Shown here one piece after another: positions 36,829 to 45,953 of a stretch of DNA of 64,000 nt. Positions within the stretch are counted from its first letter, which is position 1; each line of letters opens with the position of its first letter. Position numbers and translations under genes: made by a program. This DNA is from Hoeflea sp. YIM 152468 (GTDB taxonomy: Bacteria > Pseudomonadota > Alphaproteobacteria > Rhizobiales > Rhizobiaceae): positions 122,400 to 186,399 of the forward strand of contig NZ_JARGET010000013.1 of assembly GCF_029210485.1 (NCBI RefSeq). Reading direction: 5' to 3'. The notes under the pieces were generated by a model. The model made no database searches. It saw only the letters and a list, made by a program, of their open reading frames with translations, and was not told where the DNA came from.

Positions 36829-38439
36829 TCACTCCGCTGGCATGGCGACGGCATCGGCGTTGTGCCGGCCGCTGAGCCGTTCAGTGTGTCTCGCCATCCA
36901 GGCGTCGGTCTCTTCGACATCCTGGAACGGACCTTTGCGAATGAATTTAAGCATCAGTTTCATCTCGATGATGAAGAGGAGCGTATAAAGCGCGATATAG
37001 ATCGCCAGCGTGATCGACACTTCGGTCATCGACAGCGCCGATACCGACAGCGCAGTCGGCAGCACACCATCCACTGTCCAGGGCTGGCGGCCGAATTCGG
37101 CGACAAACCAGCCCAGTTCCGCGGCAATCCAGGGCGCCGGGATCATCCAGACCGCCAGGTGCAGCGCCGGTCGCGGAAAATTCATGCCCTTGAACGAGGC
37201 GCGCCAGAAGAAATAGGCCATCGTCGCGATGAAGCCGAACCCCAGCCCCACCATGATGCGGAAGGACCAGAACAGAGGCCAGACGGTCGGAATCGTGTCG
37301 CCGGCGGCGGCCAGGATCTGAGCCTCGGTCGCCTCCCGCGGATCATCGACATACCGCTTGAGCAGAAAGGCAAAGCCAAGATCAGCGGAATGGTTTTCGA
37401 ATTGATCGATCACGGCCGCTGCAGTTGCTTCCCGCTCGGCACGGATGGTGATCAAGGCATCATAGGCGATCAGACCGGAGCGGATGCGCCTGTCCGCCTG
37501 TTCGGCCAGCTCGTTCATTCCGGGAATTTCCGTGGTCAGCGAGCGGGTCCCGATCAGTCCCATCGCCCAGGGAATTTCGATGGCGTAATGGGTTTTTCGC
37601 GCCGCCTGGTCAGGAAACCCCACCAGATTGAAGGGCGCCGGCGCTGCGTGCGTGTCCCACATGCCTTCGATTGCCGCGAGTTTCATCTTCTGGCTGTGAG
37701 TGGCGTTGTAGCCGGATTCATCGCCCAGCAGAACCACCGAGAATGCCGAGGCAAGGCCGAATGCCGCCGCCACGGTGATCGAGCGCCGTGCCAGCTCGAT
37801 GTGCCGCCCCTTCAGCAGATACCAGGCCGAAACCCCGATCACGAAGACCGCACCGGTAACATAGCCTGCCGACACGGTGTGGACGAATTTGGCCTGCGCC
37901 ACATCGTTAAACAGCACCGCGTAGAAATCGGTCATTTCCATCCGCATGGTCATCGGATTGAACACCGCGCCCACTGGATTCTGCATCCAGCCATTGGCGA
38001 TCAGGATCCACAGGGCGGAGAAATTGGCCCCGATCGCCACCAGCCAGGCCACGGCGAGATGCGCCACCTTGCTCAGCTTGTCCCATCCGAAGAAGAACAG
38101 GCCGACAAAGGTTGCCTCCAGGAAAAAGGCCATCAACCCTTCGATCGCCAGCGGCGCGCCGAAAATATCGCCGACATAATGGCTGTAGTAGCTCCAGTTC
38201 ATGCCGAACTGGAACTCCATGGTGATGCCGGTGGCGACCCCGAGAGCGAAATTGATGCCGAACAGAAGGCCCCAGAACTTTGTCATTTGCCGCCAGATCG
38301 GACGACCGGTCATCACATAGACCGTTTCCATGATGGCGACGAGGATGGAAAGCCCAAGCGTTAGCGGCACGAACAGAAAATGATACATCACCGTCAGGGC
38401 GAACTGCAGACGGGACAACTCGACGATTCCGAATTCCAT
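36829..38439 (-). CDS. cydA: Cytochrome bd ubiquinol oxidase subunit I
   Basis: The 536-residue catalytic subunit carries hemes b558, b595 and d. It starts MEFGIVELSRLQFALTVMYH, placing H20 at the position of the E. coli heme ligand His19. GRQPWTVDGVLPTA near residue 445 is the conserved CydA segment, and the periplasmic Q-loop lies at about 250-380. Start 38439 follows AGGA. High-affinity oxygen use and sulfide resistance are known for bd oxidases, which fits the adjacent sulfide:quinone oxidoreductase. Confidence 0.97.
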   Translation of the reverse strand: MEFGIVELSRLQFALTVMYHFLFVPLTLGLSILVAIMETVYVMTGRPIWRQMTKFWGLLFGINFALGVATGITMEFQFGMNWSYYSHYVGDIFGAPLAIEGLMAFFLEATFVGLFFFGWDKLSKVAHLAVAWLVAIGANFSALWILIANGWMQNPVGAVFNPMTMRMEMTDFYAVLFNDVAQAKFVHTVSAGYVTGAVFVIGVSAWYLLKGRHIELARRSITVAAAFGLASAFSVVLLGDESGYNATHSQKMKLAAIEGMWDTHAAPAPFNLVGFPDQAARKTHYAIEIPWAMGLIGTRSLTTEIPGMNELAEQADRRIRSGLIAYDALITIRAEREATAAAVIDQFENHSADLGFAFLLKRYVDDPREATEAQILAAAGDTIPTVWPLFWSFRIMVGLGFGFIATMAYFFWRASFKGMNFPRPALHLAVWMIPAPWIAAELGWFVAEFGRQPWTVDGVLPTALSVSALSMTEVSITLAIYIALYTLLFIIEMKLMLKFIRKGPFQDVEETDAWMARHTERLSGRHNADAVAMPAE

Positions 38440-38559
38440 ATCCTGGCTTCCCTTCGAGACGGGACAAAGGCCCCCGCCATGCACTGATCTGGTCCGGGCG
38501 CCGGTCACCCGAGGCTTTGGCCTTTGGTATAAACACCCATTGGCATCGGTGTGGCAACT

Positions 38560-40239
38560 TTATCCCGATACCGCTGTCGTCTCAATCATCCCGTTCCGGG
38601 ACAGGTCGACCACCCGGTCTGCCCATCCGATTTCAACCGGCCGATGCGATGCGGTCAAGATCGCGGCTTGCGGCAAATAGGCCCTGACGCCCGACAGCAC
38701 AGCGATGGCTGTCGCATCATCGAGCCCTTCGGTTGGCTCATCAAGCAGCAACAGCTTTGGGTTTCGCAACAGAGCGCGGGCAAGCACCAAACGCTGCGCC
38801 TCGCCGCCCGAAAGCCCCGCCCCCATTGGCCCGAGACGGAATCCGAGCCCGCCCTTGGCGTGAATGACAGGGGCCAGCATCACCGCTTCAAGCACCTGCC
38901 ACAGCGCGGGATCGGAGGCATCCCCACAACCAAGCCGCAAGGCATCGGCAATTGATCCGGCCATCAGGGCACTGCGTTGCGGCACCAGCGTCAGATTGTC
39001 GCGCAGCGCCGTTTCATCCCAGGTTTCAAGCGACGTCGACCCGATCAGAATCCGGCCACAGGTCGGGTACAGCAGTCGCGCCACCAGCAGCAGCAGCGTG
39101 CTTTTGCCCGCCCCGCTCGGACCGGTCAGGGCGACGCTTTCCCCTGGCGCCACGGTCAAGGAAATCCGATCGAGCACCGGACGGGCTGCCTTCGGCCTGC
39201 GATACGACAGGTCATCAATCCGCAAACCTGAGCCATCGCCCATGCACCCTCCAGCAGATTGTGAAGGCTCACCGGACAGGCTTCCCCCCACCCTGCGGGC
39301 AGCAACCGTCATCCGGCCCAGATCAGCCACGGCCCGCCGCAATGGTCCGATGGTTTCCATCAGCGCCAGCGATGCGAAAAAGCCGATTGCCGCCAGCGCC
39401 GGCGAAAGCGCTTCTGCCTCTGCCAGCCACATGCCAAGGCCCAGCGCGCCGGCTGCGACCACCGTTCCGGTGAGCGAAAGCGCAAAGCCCGCCCGGCGCT
39501 CGATCCGGTCCAGCGTCACACGATCGCGCTGGCGCTTGGCGTCGGTGGCAAGCACCCGGGCTCCATGATGGACGAGTTGCCCGTAGACCGCCAGGTCGCT
39601 GCGGGCCCGGATCAGGTCGATAAGCCGGCTGCGAAACGCCTGGGCGGCGGCTTCCCCGCGCCGCGAGGGGCCTGCGGCCCTGCGCGACGCCCGGTAAATC
39701 ACAACACCGGGAACCAGCATGAAGCCCGCCGCGATCCAGAGTGCGACGCTGAGATCCACCAGCCACCACATTGCGGCGAAGGTGATCATCTGCGCCAGCA
39801 CCCCCGCTGCGATCGGCAGCATCACCCGTAGCGATATGCCGTCCAGCGCATCGACATCGGCCACCAGCCGGTTCAATGCCTGCGGCCCGCGCAACCGCAC
39901 CAGAACGTCAAGCGAGGCCGATGCTGTGGCCGACAGCAGCCGAACCCGGATCGAGGTCAGCGCCTTCAGCGTTGCATCATGGGTCAGCACCCTTTCGCCA
40001 TAACGCGCCGCTGTCCGCCCCAGCGCCAGCAGACGCACCATCGCCGAGGGCCGGAACACATCAAACACCACACCCGCTCCCGCGAGCCCCGCAGCGGCGG
40101 CGGCGGTAATGAACCAGCCCGACAGGCCAAGCAGGGCCACGCCCGCCAGAAGCACCACCAGGCTCAGCGCCGCGCCGCGCATCAGTGCGGTTTTCTGGTC
40201 CTGCACAATCAGCCGGAAGATCCGCCACAGCGCACTCAT
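38560..40239 (-). CDS. cydC: Thiol reductant ABC exporter subunit CydC
   Basis: The 559-residue half-transporter has a six-helix membrane domain (about 20-300) and an ATPase domain with Walker A GPSGAGKST near residue 375, signature LSGGEAQR near 480 and Walker B LLLLDEPTEGLD near 500. With CydD it exports glutathione or cysteine to the periplasm, which bd oxidase assembly requires. Its start overlaps the cydD stop by four bases, and cydA follows 121 bases downstream. Confidence 0.94.
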   Translation of the reverse strand: MSALWRIFRLIVQDQKTALMRGAALSLVVLLAGVALLGLSGWFITAAAAAGLAGAGVVFDVFRPSAMVRLLALGRTAARYGERVLTHDATLKALTSIRVRLLSATASASLDVLVRLRGPQALNRLVADVDALDGISLRVMLPIAAGVLAQMITFAAMWWLVDLSVALWIAAGFMLVPGVVIYRASRRAAGPSRRGEAAAQAFRSRLIDLIRARSDLAVYGQLVHHGARVLATDAKRQRDRVTLDRIERRAGFALSLTGTVVAAGALGLGMWLAEAEALSPALAAIGFFASLALMETIGPLRRAVADLGRMTVAARRVGGSLSGEPSQSAGGCMGDGSGLRIDDLSYRRPKAARPVLDRISLTVAPGESVALTGPSGAGKSTLLLLVARLLYPTCGRILIGSTSLETWDETALRDNLTLVPQRSALMAGSIADALRLGCGDASDPALWQVLEAVMLAPVIHAKGGLGFRLGPMGAGLSGGEAQRLVLARALLRNPKLLLLDEPTEGLDDATAIAVLSGVRAYLPQAAILTASHRPVEIGWADRVVDLSRNGMIETTAVSG

Positions 40240-41903
40240 GCGTCACCGCCGATCAGGATCGTTCTGTCCATCCGTGCTGCCAAAGCCGGATCATGGGTGG
40301 CGATGATCAGTGTGCAGCCACGGGCGGAAAGTGTAGCCAGTCCCGCCATCACCTTGCCGGCGGTCAGCGCATCGAGATCGGCGGTCGGCTCGTCGGCAAG
40401 CAGAACGTCGGGCCGGGCGTAGATCGCCCGCGCCAGCGTGATCCGCCGCGCCTCTCCGCCCGACAGCCCGCCACCGGTTTCTCCCAGCCGCGCGAAGCGT
40501 TGTCCCGGCAGCGCGTCGACCACACCCTCCACGGCAGCGGCCCGCAGGGCATCGTCCAGATTGCCTGTCTGGCCCAGGCTGACATTCTGCACCAGGCTGG
40601 CATTGAGGAAATGCGGCGCCTGCGGCATCCAGCCCAGCCGCGCGCGCCAGGCATCGGCAACCTTCGCATCCAGAGGCTGCCCGCACACGCGGATTCTCCC
40701 GTGATCGGGCAGCGCCAGTCCTGCAAGCAGCCGCAGCAACGTCGTCTTGCCCGCACCCGACGGCCCCATCAGCGCAACACTCTCGCCTGCGCCGATCACC
40801 ATGTCAGGAAAGCCGATCACCCGGTCACCGGCCTTCACCGCAACATCAAAAACACGGATCTCCGCCGCACCGCTCAAAGCGTCGGCCTTGCCGCCCCTGC
40901 CCACCAGTTGCACCGGTGCTTGCGCCTGCCATTCGGCCAGTTCTCCGGCCACCGCCAGCGCCGACGCCTTGTCATGCCAGGCTGCCGACAGATCGCGCAG
41001 CGGCTGGTAGAAATCCGGCGCCAGCAGCAGCAGAAAAATTCCGGCCGCAGGGCTGAGCGGCGCCGCATAGCTTCCGAAGTCGATGGTGCCGAGCAAGGAG
41101 AAGCCGACATAGACCGCCATCATCGCCACGCCAACGGCCGCGAAGAATTCGAGCACCGTCGACGACAGGAAGGCGATCCTGAGCACAGCCATGGTGCGCT
41201 CCCGCAGTCGCTCCGCGCCGTCGGCAAACTCCGCGATCACCACCGGGCCGGCAGCAAGCAGCCGGATATCGACCAGCGCCGACAGCCGCTCGATCAGCAG
41301 ATCATTGAGCGATCCCATGTCGGCCAGTTGCCGCTGGCTTGCCTGTTTTGCCGCCATGCCGACCAGCACCATGAACACCGGGATCAGCGGACCGGTGATC
41401 AACAGCACCAATCCGGCCGCCCAGGACTGCCAGAATGCCACCGCCAGAATAACCAGCGGCACACACATCATCCGGGCTTGCGCCGGAGAATAGCGGCTGA
41501 CGAAAGGCACAAGCAGATCAAGTTTTTCGGCGGCCAGCACCGCAAGCGAACCGGCAGCGCCACTGCCCTGTGCGCGCATTTCGCGCGAGACGATGCTGGT
41601 CCGGACATCGGTGACGACCTGCGTGCCGGCATCAAACAGCAGCCCCTCCGCCCAATAGCTGAGCACCGCGCGCATCAGTCCAAGTCCGGCAAATCCGAGC
41701 ATCGAGACCACCGGCCCGGGCCCGCTCTGCCCCTCCAGCAGGCCGGCGATTGCCAATGCCACCAGCGCCGCCTGCGGCAGCCAGATCAGAGCCGAGGCAA
41801 CAGTCAGCAGGGAGGCAAGACGCACCTTGCCAGCGACCGTTTCCATGAGGTGCTTGAGCGTGCGTTCGTCTGCTTTCGGATCCGCGTCGATGTGCTCTGC
41901 CAT
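40236..41903 (-). CDS. cydD: Thiol reductant ABC exporter subunit CydD
   Basis: The product (555 residues from 41903) is the second half of the CydDC exporter: six membrane helices at about 20-310, Walker A GPSGAGKTT near residue 377, signature LSGGEARR near 478 and Walker B VLLADEPTADLD near 498. The start is uncertain because no strong ribosome binding site is present. ATG at 41903 is close to the family length, a downstream ATG at 41846 is possible, and the frame opens to 42038 with unlikely composition. First gene of cydDCABX. Confidence 0.92.
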   Translation of the reverse strand: MAEHIDADPKADERTLKHLMETVAGKVRLASLLTVASALIWLPQAALVALAIAGLLEGQSGPGPVVSMLGFAGLGLMRAVLSYWAEGLLFDAGTQVVTDVRTSIVSREMRAQGSGAAGSLAVLAAEKLDLLVPFVSRYSPAQARMMCVPLVILAVAFWQSWAAGLVLLITGPLIPVFMVLVGMAAKQASQRQLADMGSLNDLLIERLSALVDIRLLAAGPVVIAEFADGAERLRERTMAVLRIAFLSSTVLEFFAAVGVAMMAVYVGFSLLGTIDFGSYAAPLSPAAGIFLLLLAPDFYQPLRDLSAAWHDKASALAVAGELAEWQAQAPVQLVGRGGKADALSGAAEIRVFDVAVKAGDRVIGFPDMVIGAGESVALMGPSGAGKTTLLRLLAGLALPDHGRIRVCGQPLDAKVADAWRARLGWMPQAPHFLNASLVQNVSLGQTGNLDDALRAAAVEGVVDALPGQRFARLGETGGGLSGGEARRITLARAIYARPDVLLADEPTADLDALTAGKVMAGLATLSARGCTLIIATHDPALAARMDRTILIGGDA

Positions 41904-41977
41904 GTCTATCAGGTGTGCCAACTTTGTCCGCAAAGGCGTATCGTGGATCAGTTCCGCCCCATGTTCCCACTGCAAAA

Positions 41978-41989
41978 TGATCTCGATCA
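41978..41989. promoter_or_regulatory. FNR/FixK-like box upstream of cydD
   Basis: TGATCTCGATCA is a perfect palindromic core of the TTGAT-N4-ATCAA box, with only the outermost bases off consensus. It lies about 75 bases upstream of the chosen cydD start. Oxygen-responsive control of bd oxidase is common, so the position is sensible. Confidence 0.45.
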
Positions 41990-42159
41990 CTTTCAGCCTG
42001 CACAGCGCCCTATAGAGCACACAGCCCTCAAAAACCATCGACCCGGGTCGGTGAAGCCGACCGCCGGATTTCGCTGGCTACCCGCGGGAGGCGGAAACAG
42101 CGCCGGTCGCACATTCGTGCTGGCAGCGATTAGCGGCTACACTGACCCTGGCCGCCAGA

Positions 42160-43485
42160 TCAAACCCCGGTGGCGGCCGCGATGCCGATGGCGAGCTTGT
42201 CCACCAACTCGTCTATCTGCGCCGGCGTGATGATATAGGGCGGCGCGAGCAGCACATGATCGCCACGGCGGCCATCGATCGTCCCCGACATCGGATAACA
42301 GACCAGCCCGGCCTCAAACGTCGCGGCCTTGATCCGGGCCGCGATCCTGTCACCCGGCGCAAACGGCGCCTTGGTGTCGCGATCCTCGACCAGCTCGACG
42401 CCGACAAACAGACCGCGGCCGCGGATATCGCCGACATTCGGATGCTGGCCGAAACGCTCGTGCAATCGTTGCTTGAGCAGCCCGCCCATATCCTCGACAT
42501 TGGACAGCAATTGCCGCTGGTAGATGGCGTCGACCACGGCCAGGCTTGCCGCACAGGCCGTCGCATGTCCCATATAGGTGTGACCGTGCTGGAAGAAGCC
42601 GCTGCCGCTTTCGATCGCCGCATAGATCGCAGCCGAACACAGCATTGCGCCGATCGGCTGATAGCCGCCGCCCAGACCCTTGGCCACGGCGATAATATCA
42701 GGCCTGACATCGTCCTGCTCGGAGGCAAACAGGGTTCCGGTCCGGCCCATGCCGCACATCACTTCGTCGAGGATGAGCAGAACCCCGTAACGGTCGCAGA
42801 TTTCGCGGATGCGCCGGAAATATCCCGGCGCCGGCGGCACGGCCCCCGACGTCGCACCGACCACCGGTTCAGCGATGAAAGCCATCACCGTTTCCGGACC
42901 GGCCCTGAGAATTTCGGTTTCCAGCGCATCGGCGGCGCGCAGGCCGTAAGCTTGAGGCGTTTCATCCGCTGCCCGCAGGCGGTAGTCGTAGCAGGGGTCG
43001 ATATGGCTGACATCCAGCAGCAGCGGACCGAATTGCGCCCGCCGCCATTCATTGCCGCCGGCTGAAAGCGCGCCGATGGTGTTGCCGTGATAGCTTTGCT
43101 TGCGGGCAATCAGCCTGGCCCGCTGCGGCTCGCCCGTCTCGACGAAATACTGCCGCGCCAGCTTGATGGCGGCTTCTGTGGCTTCAGATCCGCCCGAGAC
43201 GAAATAGACCCGGTCGATCCCTTCAGGCGCCTTGGCAATCAGCAGATCCGCCAAGGTCTCAGCCGGTTCCGAGGTGAAAAATCCGGTGTGGGCAAAGGCG
43301 ACCTTGTCGAGTTGCGCCTTGATGGCGGCAATCACGCCAGCATCTCCGTGCCCCAGGCATGACACCGCCGCTCCGCCTGATCCGTCGAGATATTGCTTGC
43401 CGCCCTGGTCGAACAGGTAGCAACCCTCGCCGCCAGCCACCACCGGCGGCTGGATTTTGGTGTGCCGGGCAAAAACATGGGTCAT
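42160..43485 (-). CDS. Class III PLP aminotransferase
   Basis: The 441-residue fold-type I transaminase moves amino groups from omega-amines or beta-amino acids. It shows the YFVSGGSEATEAAIKLAR cofactor loop near residue 95, the LILDEVMCGMGRTG aspartate near 230 and the PLP lysine in VAKGLGGGYQPIGA near 270. AGGAGG precedes the start at 43485, which overlaps the C45 hydrolase stop by four bases. It is the last gene of the eight-gene operon. A polyamine or diamine substrate would fit the decarboxylase upstream, but beta-alanine/pyruvate-type activity is equally open. Confidence 0.92.
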   Translation of the reverse strand: MTHVFARHTKIQPPVVAGGEGCYLFDQGGKQYLDGSGGAAVSCLGHGDAGVIAAIKAQLDKVAFAHTGFFTSEPAETLADLLIAKAPEGIDRVYFVSGGSEATEAAIKLARQYFVETGEPQRARLIARKQSYHGNTIGALSAGGNEWRRAQFGPLLLDVSHIDPCYDYRLRAADETPQAYGLRAADALETEILRAGPETVMAFIAEPVVGATSGAVPPAPGYFRRIREICDRYGVLLILDEVMCGMGRTGTLFASEQDDVRPDIIAVAKGLGGGYQPIGAMLCSAAIYAAIESGSGFFQHGHTYMGHATACAASLAVVDAIYQRQLLSNVEDMGGLLKQRLHERFGQHPNVGDIRGRGLFVGVELVEDRDTKAPFAPGDRIAARIKAATFEAGLVCYPMSGTIDGRRGDHVLLAPPYIITPAQIDELVDKLAIGIAAATGV

Positions 43486-44471
43486 GCCGAACTGGCCTCC
43501 TGGCCGGGAATGTGGATCAACCGCTGATCCTCGATGGTATGTCGAATATCGAAGCTCCACACACCACGCGGCCAGCGCAGTTCCATTTCGCCGAGCCGTG
43601 GCCGGTAGATGGCGGTGTAGAGCGTGCCGAATCCTTGCGTGAAGGCAGACGAATAGAGCGGCGGCTTGAGAAAGGCCGAGATGAATTTTTCTTCAGTGTC
43701 GCGATGGATGGTCATCCGTTGCAGCAGATACCGCTCGCGTTCGACCGTCGCGGTGAACCGGGCATGCGCCGCCCATTCGACTTTTTCCTGATGATTTGTC
43801 GCAACCGCCGATTTTGTGATCAGAGTCGGCCGGTCCGGCGCCATGTAGGCAGTCACGTAGTTCCGCTTCGCGTCGAGCACGGTGACGTTGTAGCTCATGT
43901 GGCTGGGAATTCGTGACAGCACTGCAGCAGCCTGCTCGGTGGTCTCGCAGGTCTGCAGCACATAGCGCAGGATCAGCGGCACGCCAAATCCGTCCCCCAC
44001 CACCACACGGCCACCGAAGGTCAGCGAGATTGCCAGTCCGGCGTCGTTCATGCCGTCGACCAGGCCCCACAAACCGTCCGACGTGCCGATCACCGTGCGT
44101 CCCTGCCACCGGGTGCGCAGGATCAGCCGGTCGAAGGCCAGCGGGCTGTAGTCGTAATTGCGCACCAGCACCGGCTCGACGCCGGGCCAGATGGCTTGCG
44201 AACATCCCGAAAGATAGGGCGGCGGGCCAAAAAAGCTCAGGAACCGGGCGGCCTGGTCGCCGCCGCCAGCCAGCGCACAAAGCTGCTCGTAAAGCGCCAG
44301 CATCTCGGGCATATGCTGCCTGATCGCCTGGTAGCACTCCCAATAGGTCGGCCGGGCATCGGCGCCGTCACGGACCCACCAGCGCTGGTAGTCGGGCCAG
44401 TATTCCGCAAACAGCCCGGCCCATCTCGCGCCGGGTCCAGGTTCATCGATGGCACGCCAAAGATAGTCCAT
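43482..44471 (-). CDS. C45-family Ntn hydrolase (penicillin acyltransferase-like)
   Basis: The 329-residue protein resembles acyl-CoA:6-aminopenicillanic acid acyltransferase and acid-ceramidase-like amidases. G89-C90 in LSGCSQ is the expected self-cleavage site, leaving C90 as the N-terminal nucleophile, and VRNYDYSP, SDGLWGLVDGMNDAGLAISL and ATNHQ follow in family order. No signal peptide is visible, so it should mature in the cytoplasm. Members hydrolyse or transfer acyl groups on amides, which suggests cleavage or formation of an N-acyl amine here. It is coupled to the aminotransferase by a 4-base overlap and sits 20 bases after the ATP-grasp gene. Confidence 0.85.
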   Translation of the reverse strand: MDYLWRAIDEPGPGARWAGLFAEYWPDYQRWWVRDGADARPTYWECYQAIRQHMPEMLALYEQLCALAGGGDQAARFLSFFGPPPYLSGCSQAIWPGVEPVLVRNYDYSPLAFDRLILRTRWQGRTVIGTSDGLWGLVDGMNDAGLAISLTFGGRVVVGDGFGVPLILRYVLQTCETTEQAAAVLSRIPSHMSYNVTVLDAKRNYVTAYMAPDRPTLITKSAVATNHQEKVEWAAHARFTATVERERYLLQRMTIHRDTEEKFISAFLKPPLYSSAFTQGFGTLYTAIYRPRLGEMELRWPRGVWSFDIRHTIEDQRLIHIPGQEASSA

Positions 44472-44491
44472 TTGACGTCAGCGCTCCGCGT

Positions 44492-45952
44492 CTACAGGAT
44501 CTTGAAGGCAGGCTCGGAGAACACCGGCCCGACATCGGCTGCCGGCAGCGGAGTCGCCACGAAGGCGCTCTTGATCCCGTGAATCCATTTCTTGGCCCGA
44601 TCGTTGAGGACGAAATTGTTGGTCATTGAGCGGCCGCGTGTGACCAGAATTCCGAGATCGGCGCCTTCATAGCGATAATCGCCCGGTTTCTGGATACGCA
44701 GGAAGAAGGCCTCGTTTTCGCTTTCCACAGCCCGGCGGTGATAATCGAAACGGTCAAACACCACGCGACCGTCGTCATGCATCTTGTAGATGCCTGTTTG
44801 TGGCGCTTCTGTGATGATGTCGACAGTGTCGTCGGTGTGCTTGACCACCATCTGGCTCCAGCTGTCGATCATGTCCGGGTCGGCCCAGCGCGAATTCAGC
44901 TCGGCGATGTCGAGGTGGAATTTGACCTTGGAGAAATCCAGCAGATGGAACAGGAACAGCGGCGCATCGGCATGGGCGAAGGCCGCATGGTTGGTCATTG
45001 AACTGGCGCCGGTGATGCGCGGATTGAGTTCGCCCAGCCAGATGTCGCCGCTCTTCGTGTCGATGAGAAAATCGAGCTCGAAATAGCCGCTGTAGCCTTC
45101 CTTGCGCAACTGCTCGCCGAACTTGAAGGTGAGCTGTCTGGCCTTTTCACGGATCTTCTTGGGGAACGCCGTGGAGAAGATCTCGTTGCCGCACCAGCCG
45201 CCGCGGTAAGGGGTCAGTTGCTTGAAGCCGACAAGCTCGGTCATCAGGGGGCCGACAATGGTTCCCGATGACGTGGTGCAGGCCTCGATTGCCGACCCGC
45301 GGCAATCGATCCGCTTCATGATCTTGATCTCGCCCTCGCCGATGATCTCGTCGGCATGGCTGCGGAAATCGGCTTCCGACTTGATGAAGAAGGTTGTGTG
45401 GCCGCTGTCGCCAAAGGCTGACTGCAGCACCAGGTCATGGCCGATACCGGCCCTCTCGCAGGTCTCGCGCAGGTTCTCGTAGGAGGTGACTTCGGCCAGC
45501 ACATTCGGCACCGAGGGAACGCCGGCCTTGTTGCCGATCCGCACGGTCTCGATCTTGTTGTCCATCGAGGTGCGCAGCTTGGCGCTCGGAAACCAGACCG
45601 CCGCACCCAGCTCATTGGCCAGCCGCTCGGTCTCCTCGTCGAACATCAGGAACACGAATTTCGGGTTGCCGCCGCGGCGCTTGATGAAGTCGATGACTTC
45701 CTTGTGCTGCAGCAGGTAGTTGTTGATGTCCTCGATCGACTGGAACTCGGCATGCGGCTGTTCGGACGGGCAGAACACGTTCGGATGGCGGCCGTCATAG
45801 CAGTCGAGATAACAGATATATTTGAAGTTCTTGCACCATTCATCGATGCCGAGCAGGTTGAAGTTGGTGGCTGAGATGAAATAGATCGGATCCTCGTTGC
45901 GATGAAAGAACCGGCGGATTTCCGACATGTTTTTCAGCATCTTTTTTGGCAT
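44492..45952 (-). CDS. Stand-alone ATP-grasp ligase (often labelled biotin carboxylase)
   Basis: The 486-residue protein has a pre-ATP-grasp N-terminal domain (about 1-125, with YFISATNFNLLGIDEWC), an ATP-grasp core (about 130-345) and a C-terminal domain of about 140 residues unlike the biotin carboxylase C-domain. The Mg-binding acid-and-asparagine pair is in IWLGELNPRITGASSMTN, and FELDFLID precedes it. No biotin carrier or carboxyltransferase is nearby, so an amide- or peptide-forming ligase is more likely than a carboxylase. AAGGGG precedes the start, one base after the decarboxylase stop, so the two are tightly coupled and may act on the same amine. Confidence 0.8.
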   Translation of the reverse strand: MPKKMLKNMSEIRRFFHRNEDPIYFISATNFNLLGIDEWCKNFKYICYLDCYDGRHPNVFCPSEQPHAEFQSIEDINNYLLQHKEVIDFIKRRGGNPKFVFLMFDEETERLANELGAAVWFPSAKLRTSMDNKIETVRIGNKAGVPSVPNVLAEVTSYENLRETCERAGIGHDLVLQSAFGDSGHTTFFIKSEADFRSHADEIIGEGEIKIMKRIDCRGSAIEACTTSSGTIVGPLMTELVGFKQLTPYRGGWCGNEIFSTAFPKKIREKARQLTFKFGEQLRKEGYSGYFELDFLIDTKSGDIWLGELNPRITGASSMTNHAAFAHADAPLFLFHLLDFSKVKFHLDIAELNSRWADPDMIDSWSQMVVKHTDDTVDIITEAPQTGIYKMHDDGRVVFDRFDYHRRAVESENEAFFLRIQKPGDYRYEGADLGILVTRGRSMTNNFVLNDRAKKWIHGIKSAFVATPLPAADVGPVFSEPAFKIL

Positions 45953-45953
45953 G

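Noticed and set aside
40185..42230. 681-residue plus-strand open frame
   Set aside because: It is antisense to cydD, has extreme histidine/arginine/glutamine content, no ribosome binding site and no family resemblance. Long antisense frames are expected in GC-rich genes.
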